DNA of 64,000 bases, from the NCBI RefSeq assembly GCF_029227915.1, contig NC_079877.1, positions 22,965,851 through 23,029,850 on the forward strand, given 5' to 3'. How positions within the stretch are numbered: position 1 is the first letter of the stretch; every line of letters begins with the position of its first letter. The DNA is from Hydractinia symbiolongicarpus (lineage: Eukaryota; Cnidaria; Hydrozoa; Anthoathecata; Hydractiniidae). Below, piece after piece: positions 35,152 to 48,034 of this stretch. The notes under the pieces are model-generated. The model was given only the letters and a program-made list of their open reading frames with translations. It searched no databases and had not been told where the DNA came from. Both the position numbers and the translations under genes were made by a program.

Positions 35152-35338
35152 CAGTCGACTCCCTCTAATTTGAATCTCTATAATTCGAACAAGTGCCCAG
35201 TTACTGTCAATTTTCTTAAGAAACTCTTATAAAAAACTTTCTACAATTCAAATTTCTCTAATTCGAACTTTTCTATAATTCGAATAGTTTTTCAGTCCCT
35301 TCAGCACGAATTCTGCCCTAATTCAAATTTTAGAGTGT
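35152..35338. mobile_element. Small pogo-type MITE
   Basis: CAGTCGACTCCCTCTAATTT follows TA at 35150-51. The element contains CTCTATAATTCGAAC and CTCTAATTCGAAC repeats and ends with a degenerate inverted copy (AATTCAAATTTTAGAG then TGTA). The terminus matches the Tigger transposon end seen at 29252, so it was probably mobilised by that enzyme family. Confidence 0.65.
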
Positions 35339-35524
35339 AAACAGGGCTTTAACAAATTCAATTTGTCGACCTGAGAAAAGCACTTGGTGATGCAACTCGT
35401 ATTGTCTCCAATGTGAAATATTCAAATATTCAACAGTTTTTCAAATAGGGTTTCTTTTTTGTGTAAACTATGAAAATAAGGATTGAATGAAACTTGAATA
35501 GTGTTTTTTTGATTTTTAAATAAC

Positions 35525-35838
35525 GTATAGATAGAATATTAAATTATTATGACAAAACTGAAGTTTTTAGAGCAATATAATATTGTGGTTGGATTTTATT
35601 TAGATTTGAAGAAAATAATTATTTTGAAAACGAGGCTATTCTTGAAAAGCTCGGCTATATGAAGGGTTTGAGCGTAACTTTCAGCTCGGAATTGAGGCAC
35701 TTAACGAACAGAAATATTTACGAAATTAGGTATTTTGTTCCACCTTTTGCTAAGGAACTTAGGGATACAAATCATTTTTAGTATCGACCTCTCTAATTGA
35801 ATTTGACATAATTAGGAAATTCGGGAAAAGTCTATTAC
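35525..35838 (+). repeat. Dispersed ~300-bp repeat, copy 2
   Basis: This is the partner of 32760-33045, in the same orientation, with several indels. It lies just downstream of the small pogo MITE, and GGTTTCACTG at 35911-35920 resembles another pogo-type end, so it may be the interior of a larger decayed element. Confidence 0.75.
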
Positions 35839-38800
35839 AACCCGGTCTATTTCAAATTTGAAATATACTGATTAGAGATTTAAAATTGACCACGTTATCA
35901 CCGGAGCGGTTTCACTGTCGTAATTTTTAGTCCTATAATAAAAACTTTAACCGTATTGAACATGGCCACGGTGCAGCGCTTGTGCTGTCCGTATATTGTT
36001 AAAATATGAAAACGTTGCTTTAACGTACAAATGTACATACAGTATGGATAGGACAGTAAAAATATTCTTTGTTTATGTACAAGAAAGTTTCAAACGACAT
36101 TGAGCATAAAAGGCTGCTTTTAGATCCAAATGAGTATCTTCTTTTTCTCGCTATTTTCCACGAAAAATCGCCTTATACTTTATTCACTTTGTTTTATTGT
36201 GTAAAAAATGCTTGTACTTTACGCAAGGGCTACCAATACTTTTAATTACAATAGTTTTAATTACGGCTCCTTTATTCCACAACAAATAACGTTACTGGAA
36301 CATAATATATGTAATTACGCAAAACTCCTGTAACAGGCTATAAATATATTCTAATCTATCTAAATGGTTAAACTTAATACTCTCAGCGATGGAGAGGACG
36401 TTCGGCGAAATAAAAAAGTAACTTTTCAAAAATCTGGATTTAAACAGGTAAATAAAAGGTAAAGGTAAAAAAATGAAGATTTTAGGTTATGATTTTAACA
36501 CTATAGGGATTTCTCCTTAAAAGTAATTTGTGTCCGATTTTATGACGTTTGATAATTTGTTAACAATGAAAGTTTCTGTCTGCAATTTTTTCTTCATACT
36601 GTTTTTTTTGTCCGCGAAAGTGCATGCATATTGCATTATTTTTTATCATCTGTAAAAGTACAAATTTTTCAAATATTTTGGCTTTCACGAAAACTTTTTA
36701 AAATTATTATGAATAAAGATAAGTTTTCCTTTTTGGTGATTTGCCCCTATTCGTAAAATCATGTCTCGCAAAATTTACAAAAAATAAATTCTGCAACAAG
36801 AGGAGAATGTATTTTTCCAATATGATATGTTTGTTTGATAAATACTTTACTTTACCGTAAAAAATATATAGATAAAAATAAAAACATTTTCATGTCATCA
36901 GTTCTCTTTATGAAAAGATTCAAACTGTAATTTTTTATAAAATACATTCTGTTTGCAAACATTAATTTTGTATTTTCTCAAGGCATCCCAATCACAAAAA
37001 TTGTGACGTCGGATATTGACAATTAAGATAAGCAGTGTGTTTGTAATGACAAATGCTTTTTTTTGATTTAGCTTGCAACGTACATGCTCTTTCTTTTGCA
37101 ACCTAGCACTGCTTCGCCAAAGTGATATTATATGAATCGAGTCAGCCCACCTATTCAACTCATCCTGCGTTAAAAAAAAGAGCCAGCCTGCTTTAGCAAA
37201 GCTGACTCGCTTCATATGTCTGCCTGTATGATTAGTAGCCTCCCGGTTAAGCTCATGATTAAATATATAAGCTAATGATAAAAAACAGCAATATAATAAA
37301 GAAATAGTTAGCTAGTTAGTGTGCTAAATTTGTATGTGTTAGTTTCGCTTAGCCAGCTAGCTACAATCCAGGACTTAATTTATTGCAAAAAAGGGCCGAA
37401 TTTCATAGTTCTTCCTAATAAAAAAGACAAAGGCATTACGAACTTGTCAATGATCGCACCGAATTTTAGCACCTTAGCGGGCCGTCGTGTGGATTGGTCC
37501 GAAATGCAGACACGGCTGAAACTGCCAGTAGCGCATTTTCGACGCTATTTACCTGGCCTACGCATCTCCCAAAGCGAAGCTTTTTGCAGCCTGCCGGCTG
37601 CAGAGTTTTGACAAGGCGATTCCATTTGGCCAGTTCGAGAAATAATCAACCTTTTCCAATAATATTATGTCCAAGATTGTAGTTATAGCTACGTAGGTGA
37701 GTTTCAAAATTACATAAACATTACAAAATTTAAACAAATTATTTGGATTTAAATTTCTTCCAGAATCTTTCCTCTGTCGCATCAGACTCGCCTTCTCAAA
37801 CCGCACTAAATCATGAATCCAATCAAGTTTCCCACCAACAATAAGTAAAATTAAAAACGGCTAGTTTGCAAAGACAGCATCAGGTTATCGATTCACAAAA
37901 ATGCCCCACATATGGCTATTTATAAATCTAAATAGCGTATTATTACACAAGATCAGTTGATTGGCCAGTGAAAAACCAGTCATTGATCGTTAAACGTTCG
38001 GCCAAGCTTTGGGAATTGAGCCAATCTTTGTTTGAGATGGTGCCCAGTCAGTCACGCGGAATGAAACAATTGACGTTATCACCCGTTTTCAAGTTATCTA
38101 GTGATTTAGTAACAGGCGATGACGTTATTTAACTAAAGAAGAAGGAAAGCTAAGTTCTTTAGCTAAGAAACTTTATTTTAACTAAATACTATAGGTCGAT
38201 TAAAAATTTCAACTGAAGCTTGCAATTGATTTTCAAGTTCCTATGACACATATGACATTCAACTACTTGAAAGCTGCAATTTTTTATACTAATATGCCAT
38301 AACAATAAAGATTTTTGAAAGCATATTTGTTTTAATTCCCTTTATGAACTGCTATTATAGAGAAATTTATGTTTGATATGCAAATTCTTAATTAAAATCA
38401 GCTTTTTTATTTTCTTTGTACTATCTCACTTGATAAGTAGTTCTTTTGTACTCCTGACAAAAAATAGATCGAGTTTTTTTACTTTTTGACTTTTGCAAGC
38501 CGACGTCCGTAATTGTGATGATACACAGTTTTTTTATCAGCAACAAAGACATTTGTTGATTATTAACCCTCTAATAGCCGCATATTTTGTATTAAACTTA
38601 TAGATTATATAGAGGTATCTTTGGAAAGTATTTTTGTTTTATTATTCCTGTTTATCCCCTTTCCCAACACATACAGTACCAGTACTGTACCATTTAGTGT
38701 TTTGCAGTCTTACCATAGAATAAAATTTAATCTATTATTGCTTTTTGACTATTGCAGGAAGGAAATAAACGTTAAAGCAAAAGTCGTTTTGCTTAACACT

Positions 38801-39005
38801 TAGCATCGTCTTGTCACATTTTTCATGAGTTGTTTTGAACTTTTGTATTTTTTTGTACTATATACTTTTGTCCACACACACAATTAAAAGTATTAAAGTA
38901 CGAAATAGCTCGTATGTGATTTGTTTATTACATACATTAACAAATATTCTTTTATAATCATAGTAATTATTGAAAAAGTGGTCGAGAATTTGGGTTGCTT
39001 AAAAT
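35839..39005. other. Intergenic stretch upstream of the M13 peptidase
   Basis: It should contain the promoter of the peptidase gene, but no confident core elements can be named. Open frames at 36898-37215 and 37321-37611 lack domains. A palindrome GCAGCCTGCCGGCTGC lies near 37584. Confidence 0.35.
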
Positions 39006-42000
39006 ATGGTTCCATACGTGAAATTTAACAATCCTCACGGCAGGAAAGGCGTTATTATCCGAATAGCAGTGGTTGCAGTTGTTTTTCTTACCATTGCGGT
39101 GGGTATATTTGTGTCAGTTTATTTACACCATGGCAAAGACGATGATCACAAAGAAAGAAATTACTGCAACACCACCATATGTAAACATGTGAGATCACAT
39201 TTCCTATCAGCTCTTGATAAATCTGTAAATCCATGCGATGACTTCTACAAATACGCATGTGGTGGATGGTTGTCAAAAAATCCAATCCCAAATGGAAAAT
39301 CAGAAATATCAACCATCACACAACTTCAGGAGAGACTCTACAAAATCGAGAAATCAATTTTTCAGAACAAGGAGAATGCACCGTTAGACAGCGAAGCAAA
39401 GAAAAATATGTTTCGATTATTTGAGAGTTGCATGGATGTAAACGGAAAGAATAAATTGGGTAGAACACCGATGGAAACATTATTAACAAAGTTAGGTGGA
39501 TTCAAAACAGTTGCATACAGCACCTATGATTATCTAAAGACAAGCAAAATCAATACATTAGCAAAAAAAGTCTTTAGAGAAGCTAAAATTTCTCCATTGT
39601 TTGCATTTACTGTTGGTCCTGATTTGAAACATTCTACCAAAAACGTTATACAAGTAAGCAGATTGAATATTTACCACTTGCTTACAAACATCTTGCCGAA
39701 TTGATCTAGCAGGGGTCTATGAATAAAATAATGTTAAAAGTGCCAGTCCCATGCACAAGACTAATCACTTTTATCGACTATATTTTACCAACATAGTCAC
39801 CATTTTTTTACTACTTCTAAAATGGATAGAAAGCAAAATACATTACAAAGGAATTTAACCTGTTTCCTTTTTTGAATAACAATTTCAAATCAAAATTTAA
39901 ACTGGAAATACCCAACCCTTGTATCCTACATTATTTTGAGTTTTTTTAGCAAGAATCGGTAAAAAGCCTTGATGGCAAAAAAATAAAATCGATCGATTAA
40001 TATAGTTGGGGGAATAAATTGGTTGGTAAGGAAATATTATTCACTGAGACAAAATTTGGTGACTTCTTTCCAACTCTTTTACCGATAAGGTACGTTGATG
40101 CATTAAGAATGCCTTTTTTATTATGTCAAATATATATACAGTTGTTGTGATAAAAAAATGTTCATGACTTAAACAAGAGCTAGCAACTTTCACATGGTTA
40201 AAGAAATTATACTCAATGAAATAGTAATTATATACACTGCAGTTAAATTCTTGGGCAAACACTCTTAATCAAGAAATAATATCATATCTCTATTATAATA
40301 GCCGTATTCCGTCCGTCTGTCTCTACGCGGACCCCCCACTGAGTTAGAAAATGATGCTACGGAAACACGAATATTAAATGCGATATATTTTCATCCACTT
40401 TGTTGCGACGGGTAAATTTAAAGAACAGGCGAACTCGTGGATTTTTCCACGGGTTAACAACTAGTCTTCATAATAATAGCCATGTTTTGTTCAAAATGGC
40501 AGATGAATAAAACATTTGTGCAACGGACGCAGGAATTGATTTGGCGATGCCTGGGATTTTTACGACGAGTAAAAACGCCCGGATTATCTATGACGAGTAA
40601 GAACTATTGACCGAAATATGTACGACGAGCGAATACGTGGATTTTTCTCACATGTTAACGACTAGTTATTTACAAGAACACTTCTTTAAAGTAAACAGTG
40701 CGATAATGTAAGGTTCTAAATCCATTACGATTAAAAAATGTACATTCTTGTTGCATTTGTTCTTATAAAAATTATGTTACCGCAGCTTTTTTTGTTGGTA
40801 GAAACATTTGCAGCACTAAATGCACGCAAATATATGCAGTGAACACCCTGTTTTTTTGTGTCTAGTCCTCATCCCAGTAGCTATTATTCTTATTAGTCGA
40901 TAAAGCCTGTGGAAAAATCAACTTCGGCCGGATTACATCCTGCCCTTTACCAAAAAAATATTTATGACGTAGGGTTCGTTACATATGTACGTTTGAAAGT
41001 CAGCCGCTAAATAGTTCAGGATTAGTCGTTTTTATCACGTAACATAAATAAAGTAAACACACGGTCTTCTTTCTGGCAAAACGGACAAACCTTTTTCAGC
41101 AACTTCAAAAAAAAAAAAAAAAAAGAATACATTCACTGGCATCATAGACAATTCGTATCATTATAAGAGATGAGTGAATTTTAGGTGCTCTATCTATGTA
41201 GTCTAAAATTTTATCTTTTTAGTTTGGAAATCCCAAGAGCGCATTCTTGAAAGAAGAAAATCTCAAAAAAGCAATATCAAAAACAGAAGTTCGGAGGCTG
41301 TATAAAGAGTTGATGCAAAAACTGGTGGAAGAATTCTCGGGTGGACTGGCATACATGGAAAGTAAAACAATTGCTTCAGACATTTATCAGTTTGAGCTGA
41401 GTCTTCAAGAGGTAAGTATGAATATTCTGGCTAAATATTCGGAATGATAATAATAATAGACTTTACAAAGAAGTGACTTAGTGGTAAAATTATATTTTTG
41501 AAATAATTAATTTTGTAGAAAATAAGCGAAACTAAATCATCTGCTTCATACTACGCGACAACTGTGGCATCACTGTCAACCTACATGTCAACTGTAAGTA
41601 TACTAGAAAATTGGCCAGAATAAAGTGGATTTTACCACTAGCCTGGACCGCTTTCTTGAGGTGAAGTGTGTAATGCGCTTAATATTTTAAGTTTATATTC
41701 TCGATATTGCAGATTTTGTTTTTTCCATATTTCGTACCAACAATTTTTTAAGACTTATAGCTTGCTTTCAAGCTTTTTTTAGTATTGAGTTTTTGGGCGT
41801 AAAAAGGGCGTCAAAGGGCGCAGAAGGGCGCAGAAACGCCACAAAGTAAAAAAAAAAATTACACGATCATTCAGTGGTCAAATAAGCAGAATTGTATACG
41901 TTATTTCAAAGAAGGAGAAGAACTGTCGACAAAAAAAATGTTACTTTTCTACTTCAAATGGTTCTGTTTTGCACTGTAGCAATTTCTGTCAAAATGGGAT

Positions 42001-45000
42001 ACTACTTATAAAAATGTTGAAAAAAAAAATTAAATCCGTGATTGTGAATTATGATTTTTCGGAAATAGAATACATAATTGAAAAAAGAAAAAAATTAAAA
42101 CCAATGTGCAAACCTCTAGAAGAAAATCTCATTTTTATAGTTAAGTGACTTAACTTATCATTTATTTATCTAGATACTAACTTGCTAAGATAACAATTTA
42201 ATTTATTGAACAATTTAGGTAGGGTATTAACGTTACAGATATTATTCAACTTAGATTAGCTGGCTGGATTTCCTGAACTCCGCTTTTGAAGACACTGGTA
42301 AGAAAATTTCAGCACAAGAGAAAGTGGTTATAACGAATCGCGAATATTTCCGCCAGCTTGATAGCCTGTTTGAAGACACGTCTTACAAGTAAGAAATATT
42401 TCTTTTTGGAAAAATTTTGAAAAGTAACAAAAAGTTATTCAGGACATTCTGTGAAGTGAAAAGACAGACACTAATTCGTTTGTCTGGGTTTGTGAAGACA
42501 AAATGTATTTATCTAGAAAGGTGAAATATTTTTGAAATTTTTCATCCTCTTGGTTGCAGCCATACTGTTTCAGTATCCATTGTCAGGTAGTTTTTCGTCC
42601 TAAGAATTTTACACCCTCCACAAATTTTAATTTGCGCCGTGTGTAGTGCATACTTAAATAAACGAGGAGCTTGTGGAGACCCTATAATTTAGAAAACAAG
42701 ACGAATAAGTTATAATGGCATTGGCGATAATCTTTTTGGTAGAAAAATAAAGAAGAACTTCGCAGTTTTAACACACTTTTCGTGTCGAATATAAATATCT
42801 TAAACGCGAAACACATGCGAGACAAATGCAGAACGAATACGAGGCGAATGCGAGAAGAATACGAATGTTCAGCACTTTTTTTCTCGAATTCTTACATCTT
42901 AAGTCACTATCTTTAAAAGTCTTCCAAATGCTCTGATACTGATTTGTTCAGCGAATCAAAACACCAAATTTTAAACACCTGCAAGAGCAGACCATAATTT
43001 TTTTTAACTTTAAATGTTGTGGCTTCATAGGCAAATTACAAACTATTAGTCACTTAGTAATGAAAGGTGTCTTTGACCTATCAATCTAGGTGTTCTGTAT
43101 AGCTGATCCTACCATTAACGCTATAATATAATTGCTAAGTACCTAACATATTACAGTCTTTTGTAATCCCATATTATAGCACAATCCATAATTATATGCT
43201 GATAAAAGTTGTGATGCATTACTGGGATGCTTTACCCGATAATATTGTGAAGATATTTACAAAGCTAACGACAGCAATAAGTGGTCCAGTAAAACCTCTT
43301 CCTCAATGGCAAACATGCATATCAGTGACAGATAAGCATCTTGGATTAGCACTTGGAGCTGCGTTCGTCCAGAAAGTAAATTTCTCGAAAGAAAGTCACA
43401 ATGAAGTGAGTTTTTAAAAATTTAATCTCCATATATACCTCGTTATTTTCTATGGATATGGTATATCAGAATGTAAAAGGAAAGGCAATTGCTTTATCAG
43501 AAAAATGAAAGCAATGCGTTCTGTGTATCCCTTCATTAAAATCCGTTTTCTACTTAGGCGAATAAAATGGTTGGTGATCTACGAAAAGCATTTAAAGAGA
43601 TTCTACCATCACTTAACTGGCTTGACAGTTTAACAAGAGAAGCTGCTAGTGAAAAAATTGACGCAATTGTTCAACAAATCGGTTATCCTCCTTATATTTT
43701 GAATCCTAAAAAATTAGATGAAAAATACACTGGGGTAAGTATAGCCAAATCGGTACATCTTTTCCAAAATAGATAAACCATTCTCCCTGCAAGCTGATAT
43801 GCAAAATGTATTCAACTAACGAACGATTCTGCAGGGAGGTATTCGCCATATCTATCAGGGAGGACCTAAACCGAAACAAATGTAATCGAAATGTTTAAAA
43901 TTCCTTACTCCTCCTTTGGTGCTATTTCAATTAGTTGGTGATTAACGGTTCGAACTATTTTGACAACATCTTGTACTTAAATCATTACGCGGTAATCGGT
44001 GCATTAAAAAAGCATGGGGAACCCGTGAATCGAAATACTTGGCTTCAGACCCCAGCGACAATCAATGCATACTACAATCCTCGAAGTAATCATATAGGTG
44101 AGACGCGAAATAAATTTCTCATTCATTTTTATATTGGAAAAATCTTGTTTACAATCTTGTGAAGTTAATAAATGTACTGTCGAATTAGACGCTGTTCTCA
44201 TTTATCTATTTTATAATACCCGTACACATCTGCCTGTCTGTCACGCAAAATGGTAACTGTAGTAGCGAGACACGAAATGCGGTAAATTAAGGACGGGCGA
44301 ATTTCAATGTATTTTCTCTTTGCTATCATTTTTTTTCAGCATTTCCTGCTGCTATTCTTCAACCACCCTATTTCGAGACAGACTACCCGAAGGCAGTAAA
44401 TTTTGGTTGCATAGGATCTGTTATTGGACATGAGATGACACATGGCTTTGATAACACAGGTGCACGCAACCTTGACTTTCTTGTTGATGAAAAAGGATTA
44501 TTGAAGTAAACACTTGCAATGCTTTTGTGGCAACTGAAAACGTTGTTTTGTGAGCAACATGATTCTTGAAAATCGGAAATTCTTTGTCCTGCGAACTTCA
44601 TAAAAAGAAAAATGTGAATACAAGTTTGATATAGATTGTCACATCAGCCTATCTGAGCAGCGAACACATTTATTTAGCCATCCAGAGTAGCTAGTTGTAG
44701 TGTATCACTTTGTAATCCCGTCGCACTTTCTAATCATTTCGCACTTTGTAATCCGTCGACCTTTCACACGTTGTAATCCAACCCACTCACACTTTTCAAT
44801 ACATTTAAAATGATGAGTATCAGATTTTTTTTATCAAACGAATGTAAATACTTTTTGTTCAAACATTTTTAACCTGTTGAAGTGTCAAATATTGGCTGTT
44901 TCGTGCCTATGAGGGAGAAGATTCTCTGTTTTAACTTTTAATATCACATTTTTCTCTGCAGGTAACACTTATCTGATATTCTTTTTTGGCACTGTGTTTT

Positions 45001-47154
45001 CTGTCCCATCTTTGTTTTTACATGTGTTGCACATCTGTTCTAAGCTTTCCAGTAGTTTCTTATGAATAACCCAAATAATGTAAATGTTACTTATCACAAT
45101 TTCTTCTACGTGTTGTGTAAACTGAAAAGATGTATCACTGTAACTGTCATCTGTTTCCCTTTATTTAAGACCTTACTTAACAAAAACAATTGCATAAATA
45201 TAGGAGAGGAGTATTTCTTCGCAAAAATATAGGGGATTACGAAGTGTGACAGGGCGAGATTACAAGGTGTGATACTAGGTTAATAAAAGAGCCATAGGCT
45301 TAGGATTACAAAGTGCGATAAAATTGGTTACAAAATGCGATAAAATTGGATTATATAGTGCGATGGGATTACAAATTACAACGGGATTACGGCATTTTTT
45401 CATGCAAACTATGTAAAAACCGGAAACTATGTGAAATATCTTTTATTTAACTATCAAAAACTTCAACCAGAATGTGAAATTTCGCTCTAGAATTAAAGTA
45501 TAGTGGTAATAGTGGTATTTTAGAGGAATACAAAGCTGCCGGTAACGTCACAGAAAAAGTGCTGACATAAGCATAAATTTATTGCTGTCATTTTGTTTTT
45601 GAGATAGTTTGTTAATCTTTTCTCACTGTATGCATATTTCATAGGTCGCTGGTTTGACAAGTATGGTAACCTTCGTGAGAAAGACAATTCATGGTGGACG
45701 TCTTCTTCTGTTACGAATTTTGATGACAGAAGTAAATGTTTTATTAATCAATATTCTGCTGTAGAAGTAGCAGGTGATTATGTAAGTACATTTGATATCG
45801 CTTGTGTTTAGAATGGTTTGATGCAATGTTTGCAGAAAAACACATATAGCGCTAATTCCATAGATAATATTTTGAATTAAATATTTTTGCTGAAAAATAA
45901 TTTGAATAATAAATTCCAAAAAAGCGCGCTTTTTCTTATTCGTTAAAAACAAAAAAAATTTCAGTAGAGGACAACCTGTGCGCCCCATTTTCTTAACTGT
46001 TGTCATCGAAAAGGAATTCAACGGGAAAATTCAGTAATACCATGCACGTGTCTATTGTCCACTATTGTCTATTTTATTCCCGCCTTTTAAATGATTAACA
46101 ATTTGATGTTCTTTTTTCCCGTTTTAACGAAATAAACAAATTTTTTGTGACAAGAATGGCAATAAATTTTATGTTTTATTTTGTTTATTTTGTTCATTTT
46201 TTGTTTTATTTCTCTTTATTCAAGTTATTGCACTTTCTGAATCTTTCGCAGTAGACATTTCGCAGTAGTGAGCAAACGCAATCTTTTACGAATTGTTTTT
46301 TCATCATTGCCCTATCAACAATTTCTACGCATTATAATTGGACAAGAAATATTGTCGAACAGGCAAAAAAAAATAATTAGATAATACTAATGCGTGAGCT
46401 CAGAAATTTTTTTCTCGAACTTTTTTAGGAGAACGTTGCATGGAATTAGCCTGATATAAACAAATTCTTCTATATATTTATATATATCTGATAAATTATA
46501 AAATTATAACTAGATAAAGGGAAAACAAACACTTGGGGAAAACATCGCAGACAATGGAGGAATTCAAATTGCATACAAGGTAAGTAATGTATAATTTTTT
46601 AATGTTACTGACAGTTGCAGTATACTTCTTTCATTAGGTCTGTGAGGCCTGAAGGGAAACTATTAAATAAAAATATATTCAGGCATTTAAAGATTGGGAA
46701 AAGAAGCATGGGAAACAGCCATTGTTAAAAGATGTCGCAGACTCAAATGAAAAATTGTTTTTCATTTCATTTGCTCAGGTAAAGAAAGATTCTTAGCATT
46801 GCATCAGTGCCGCAAGTCACAATGTCCATTCATACCCAATTTCCCTTTTTTCTTTAGTTTTTCTGCTCAGCTAAAACAGATAAAGCACTTCAAAGTCAAC
46901 TTAAAACTGATGTGCACAGTCCAAACATGGAAAGGTAAGAACTATCTTTTGTTAAAGAGTTTTATTGCCTGTTGGGTGAGTTGGTGAGTTGGTAAGTTGG
47001 TAAGTTGGTAAAATGTTGGAGCAATACTATCGCCATGTTTTTTGTAACTTATAGAGTTCGAGGAACATTGCAAAACAATCGGGACTTTGCAAATGCATTT
47101 AACTGTCCAGCTGGTAGCAAAATGAATCCCTACACAAAATGCAAGTTGTGGTAA
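39006..47154 (+). CDS. M13 family zinc metalloendopeptidase (neprilysin/ECE-like), 13 exons
   Basis: Exons: 39006-39653, 41223-41411, 41519-41593, 42255-42388, 43180-43405, 43558-43734, 43935-44097, 44340-44459, 45645-45781, 46514-46579, 46683-46778, 46858-46934, 47055-47154. All have GT-AG borders, and phases match to give 735 residues, the usual family length. This is a type II ectoenzyme: short cytoplasmic tail, membrane anchor at residues 16-40, then a large extracellular part. [14 protein letters not shown] marks the start of Peptidase_M13_N. NAYY (527-530) is the substrate-binding motif. VIGHEMTH holds the zinc ligands His568 and His572 and catalytic Glu569; GENIAD supplies third ligand Glu632 and Asp636; CKLW closes the protein. 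The enzyme should be active and cleave small peptides outside the cell. The segment after residue 216 (FGNPKSAFL) diverges from the usual DQP region; a missed micro-exon there cannot be excluded. Whether it is closer to ECE or neprilysin is not decidable here. Confidence 0.93.
40287..40465 (+). mobile_element. Short non-autonomous Helitron in intron 1
   Basis: It begins TCTCTATTATAATAGCCG after an A, ends CTAGT, and has the hairpin CGTGGATTTTTCCACG about 10 bases before the end. These are the TC...hairpin-CTRRT hallmarks of Helitrons. No Rep/helicase ORF is present. Confidence 0.65.
40465..40666 (+). mobile_element. Second Helitron, abutting the first
   Basis: It starts TCTTCATAATAATAGCCATG immediately at the end of the previous copy and ends with an imperfect hairpin, GTGGATTTTTCTCAC, then CTAGT. 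Three ACGACGAG words inside suggest a short internal repeat. It is the same family as the neighbours. Confidence 0.6.
40892..41170 (-). mobile_element. Third Helitron of the family, inverted
   Basis: Read on the minus strand it starts TCTCTTATAATGATACG at 41170 (after an A) and ends with a GATTTTTCCACAGGCTTTATCG-type tail and CTAAT at 40896-40892. The terminal sequence matches the 48.5-kb copy closely. It includes an A18 run at 41107-41124. Confidence 0.55.
44205..44335 (+). mobile_element. Helitron 5' end fragment in intron 7
   Basis: TCTATTTTATAATACCCGTAC followed by CTGCCTGTCTGTCACGC matches the 5' ends of the intron-1 copies. No hairpin or CTRRT end is seen before exon 8 at 44340, so it is truncated. 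Confidence 0.5.
44701..45391. mobile_element. Foldback element with tandem-repeat arms in intron 8
   Basis: The left arm (44701-44805) is a run of CGCACTTTGTAATCC-type units. The right arm (45231-45391) is a run of the reverse complement, GGATTACAAAGTGCG. The centre of about 425 bases is unique. Inverted arms made of short tandem units are typical of foldback elements. A solo arm of the same unit is at 7901-8049. Confidence 0.75.
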
Positions 47155-47336
47155 CGGTGGATCATGCAAGCCAAACGGGCTGAAGAAAATTTTATCGTAA
47201 ATTTACGACATTTAATGTCACACGGATCGCCATAAACTAGATGGGTTTTATAATAATTTTGAGAGATAAGCAGTTAGATATATAGGTTTCTGAATTAGTA
47301 TTTTAATACCATTTCAACATGTCAAAATACCTCATT

Positions 47337-47342
47337 AATAAA
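47337..47342 (+). promoter_or_regulatory. Candidate polyadenylation signal of the M13 gene
   Basis: AATAAA lies 183 bases after the stop codon at 47154. It is a plausible 3' end signal, with no closer canonical copy seen. Confidence 0.4.
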
Positions 47343-47761
47343 TGTGATTCAAAGTTAGTATAATGTCCAGTTACATTTTGCGTTACATTTTTTCTCATTA
47401 AATTATAGGCAAATGGTTAATATTATAGCACTTTATTCTTTTTATTAAGCATTTATTAGACGGCCCTACATACTTTTAGCAGATAAATCTTTTGCTATTT
47501 ACGAGAAACAAACTTCACGAAAAAAATCAAGAACTTTTCAGAACACGAAATACTAATTATGTATGTTAGTTTTCCAAGATCTTTTAATTTGTACATAAAT
47601 CTTTTCAGTTTTGTTTACAATTCTCAAAATTTATTTAAAGGGAACGTAGAAAAATCGACTTGCAAAATTCAGTCTCTCGTAATTTGAAGTTCTAATAACG
47701 CGCATATGATGCATATATTTTTGCTATCGTTTTTGATAATTAGTTGTTTGTGAGTAAATTT

Positions 47762-48034
47762 GTGAGATGGTGTAGTAGTAGTGCATTCGACTAGTAATCA
47801 TAAGGTTTCAGGTTCCAGACCCCACTCCGGTGAACTAAAAATGTAGTTTTGTCAGCCCATTTGGTACATCTACTGACCGCTAAAGGGATTGTGTAGCAAG
47901 CAAGAAAGTTAGAGCAATGCTATACGTATCTCTAGCGGTAATGTGACATAGTTACAATCGGAGGGGAGGAAGAGCCAGCCGTTAGGATGGAATCCCCAAG
48001 GACATTAAAACTTCCTGTTACTTACTTACTTATT
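47762..48034 (+). mobile_element. tRNA-derived SINE with (TTAC)n tail
   Basis: The head has an A-box-like GATGGTGTAGTAGTAG and a B-box-like GGTTCCAGACC at 47811-47821 with tRNA-type spacing. A ~190-base unrelated body follows. The element ends in GTTACTTACTTACTTATT, a simple-repeat tail typical of SINEs. It is inserted about 600 bases after the M13 stop codon. Confidence 0.75.

Noticed and set aside
37321-37611. 96-codon ORF near a GC-rich palindrome
   Set aside because: There is no recognisable domain and no splice context. Two different frames are open over the same DNA, which argues for composition effects.
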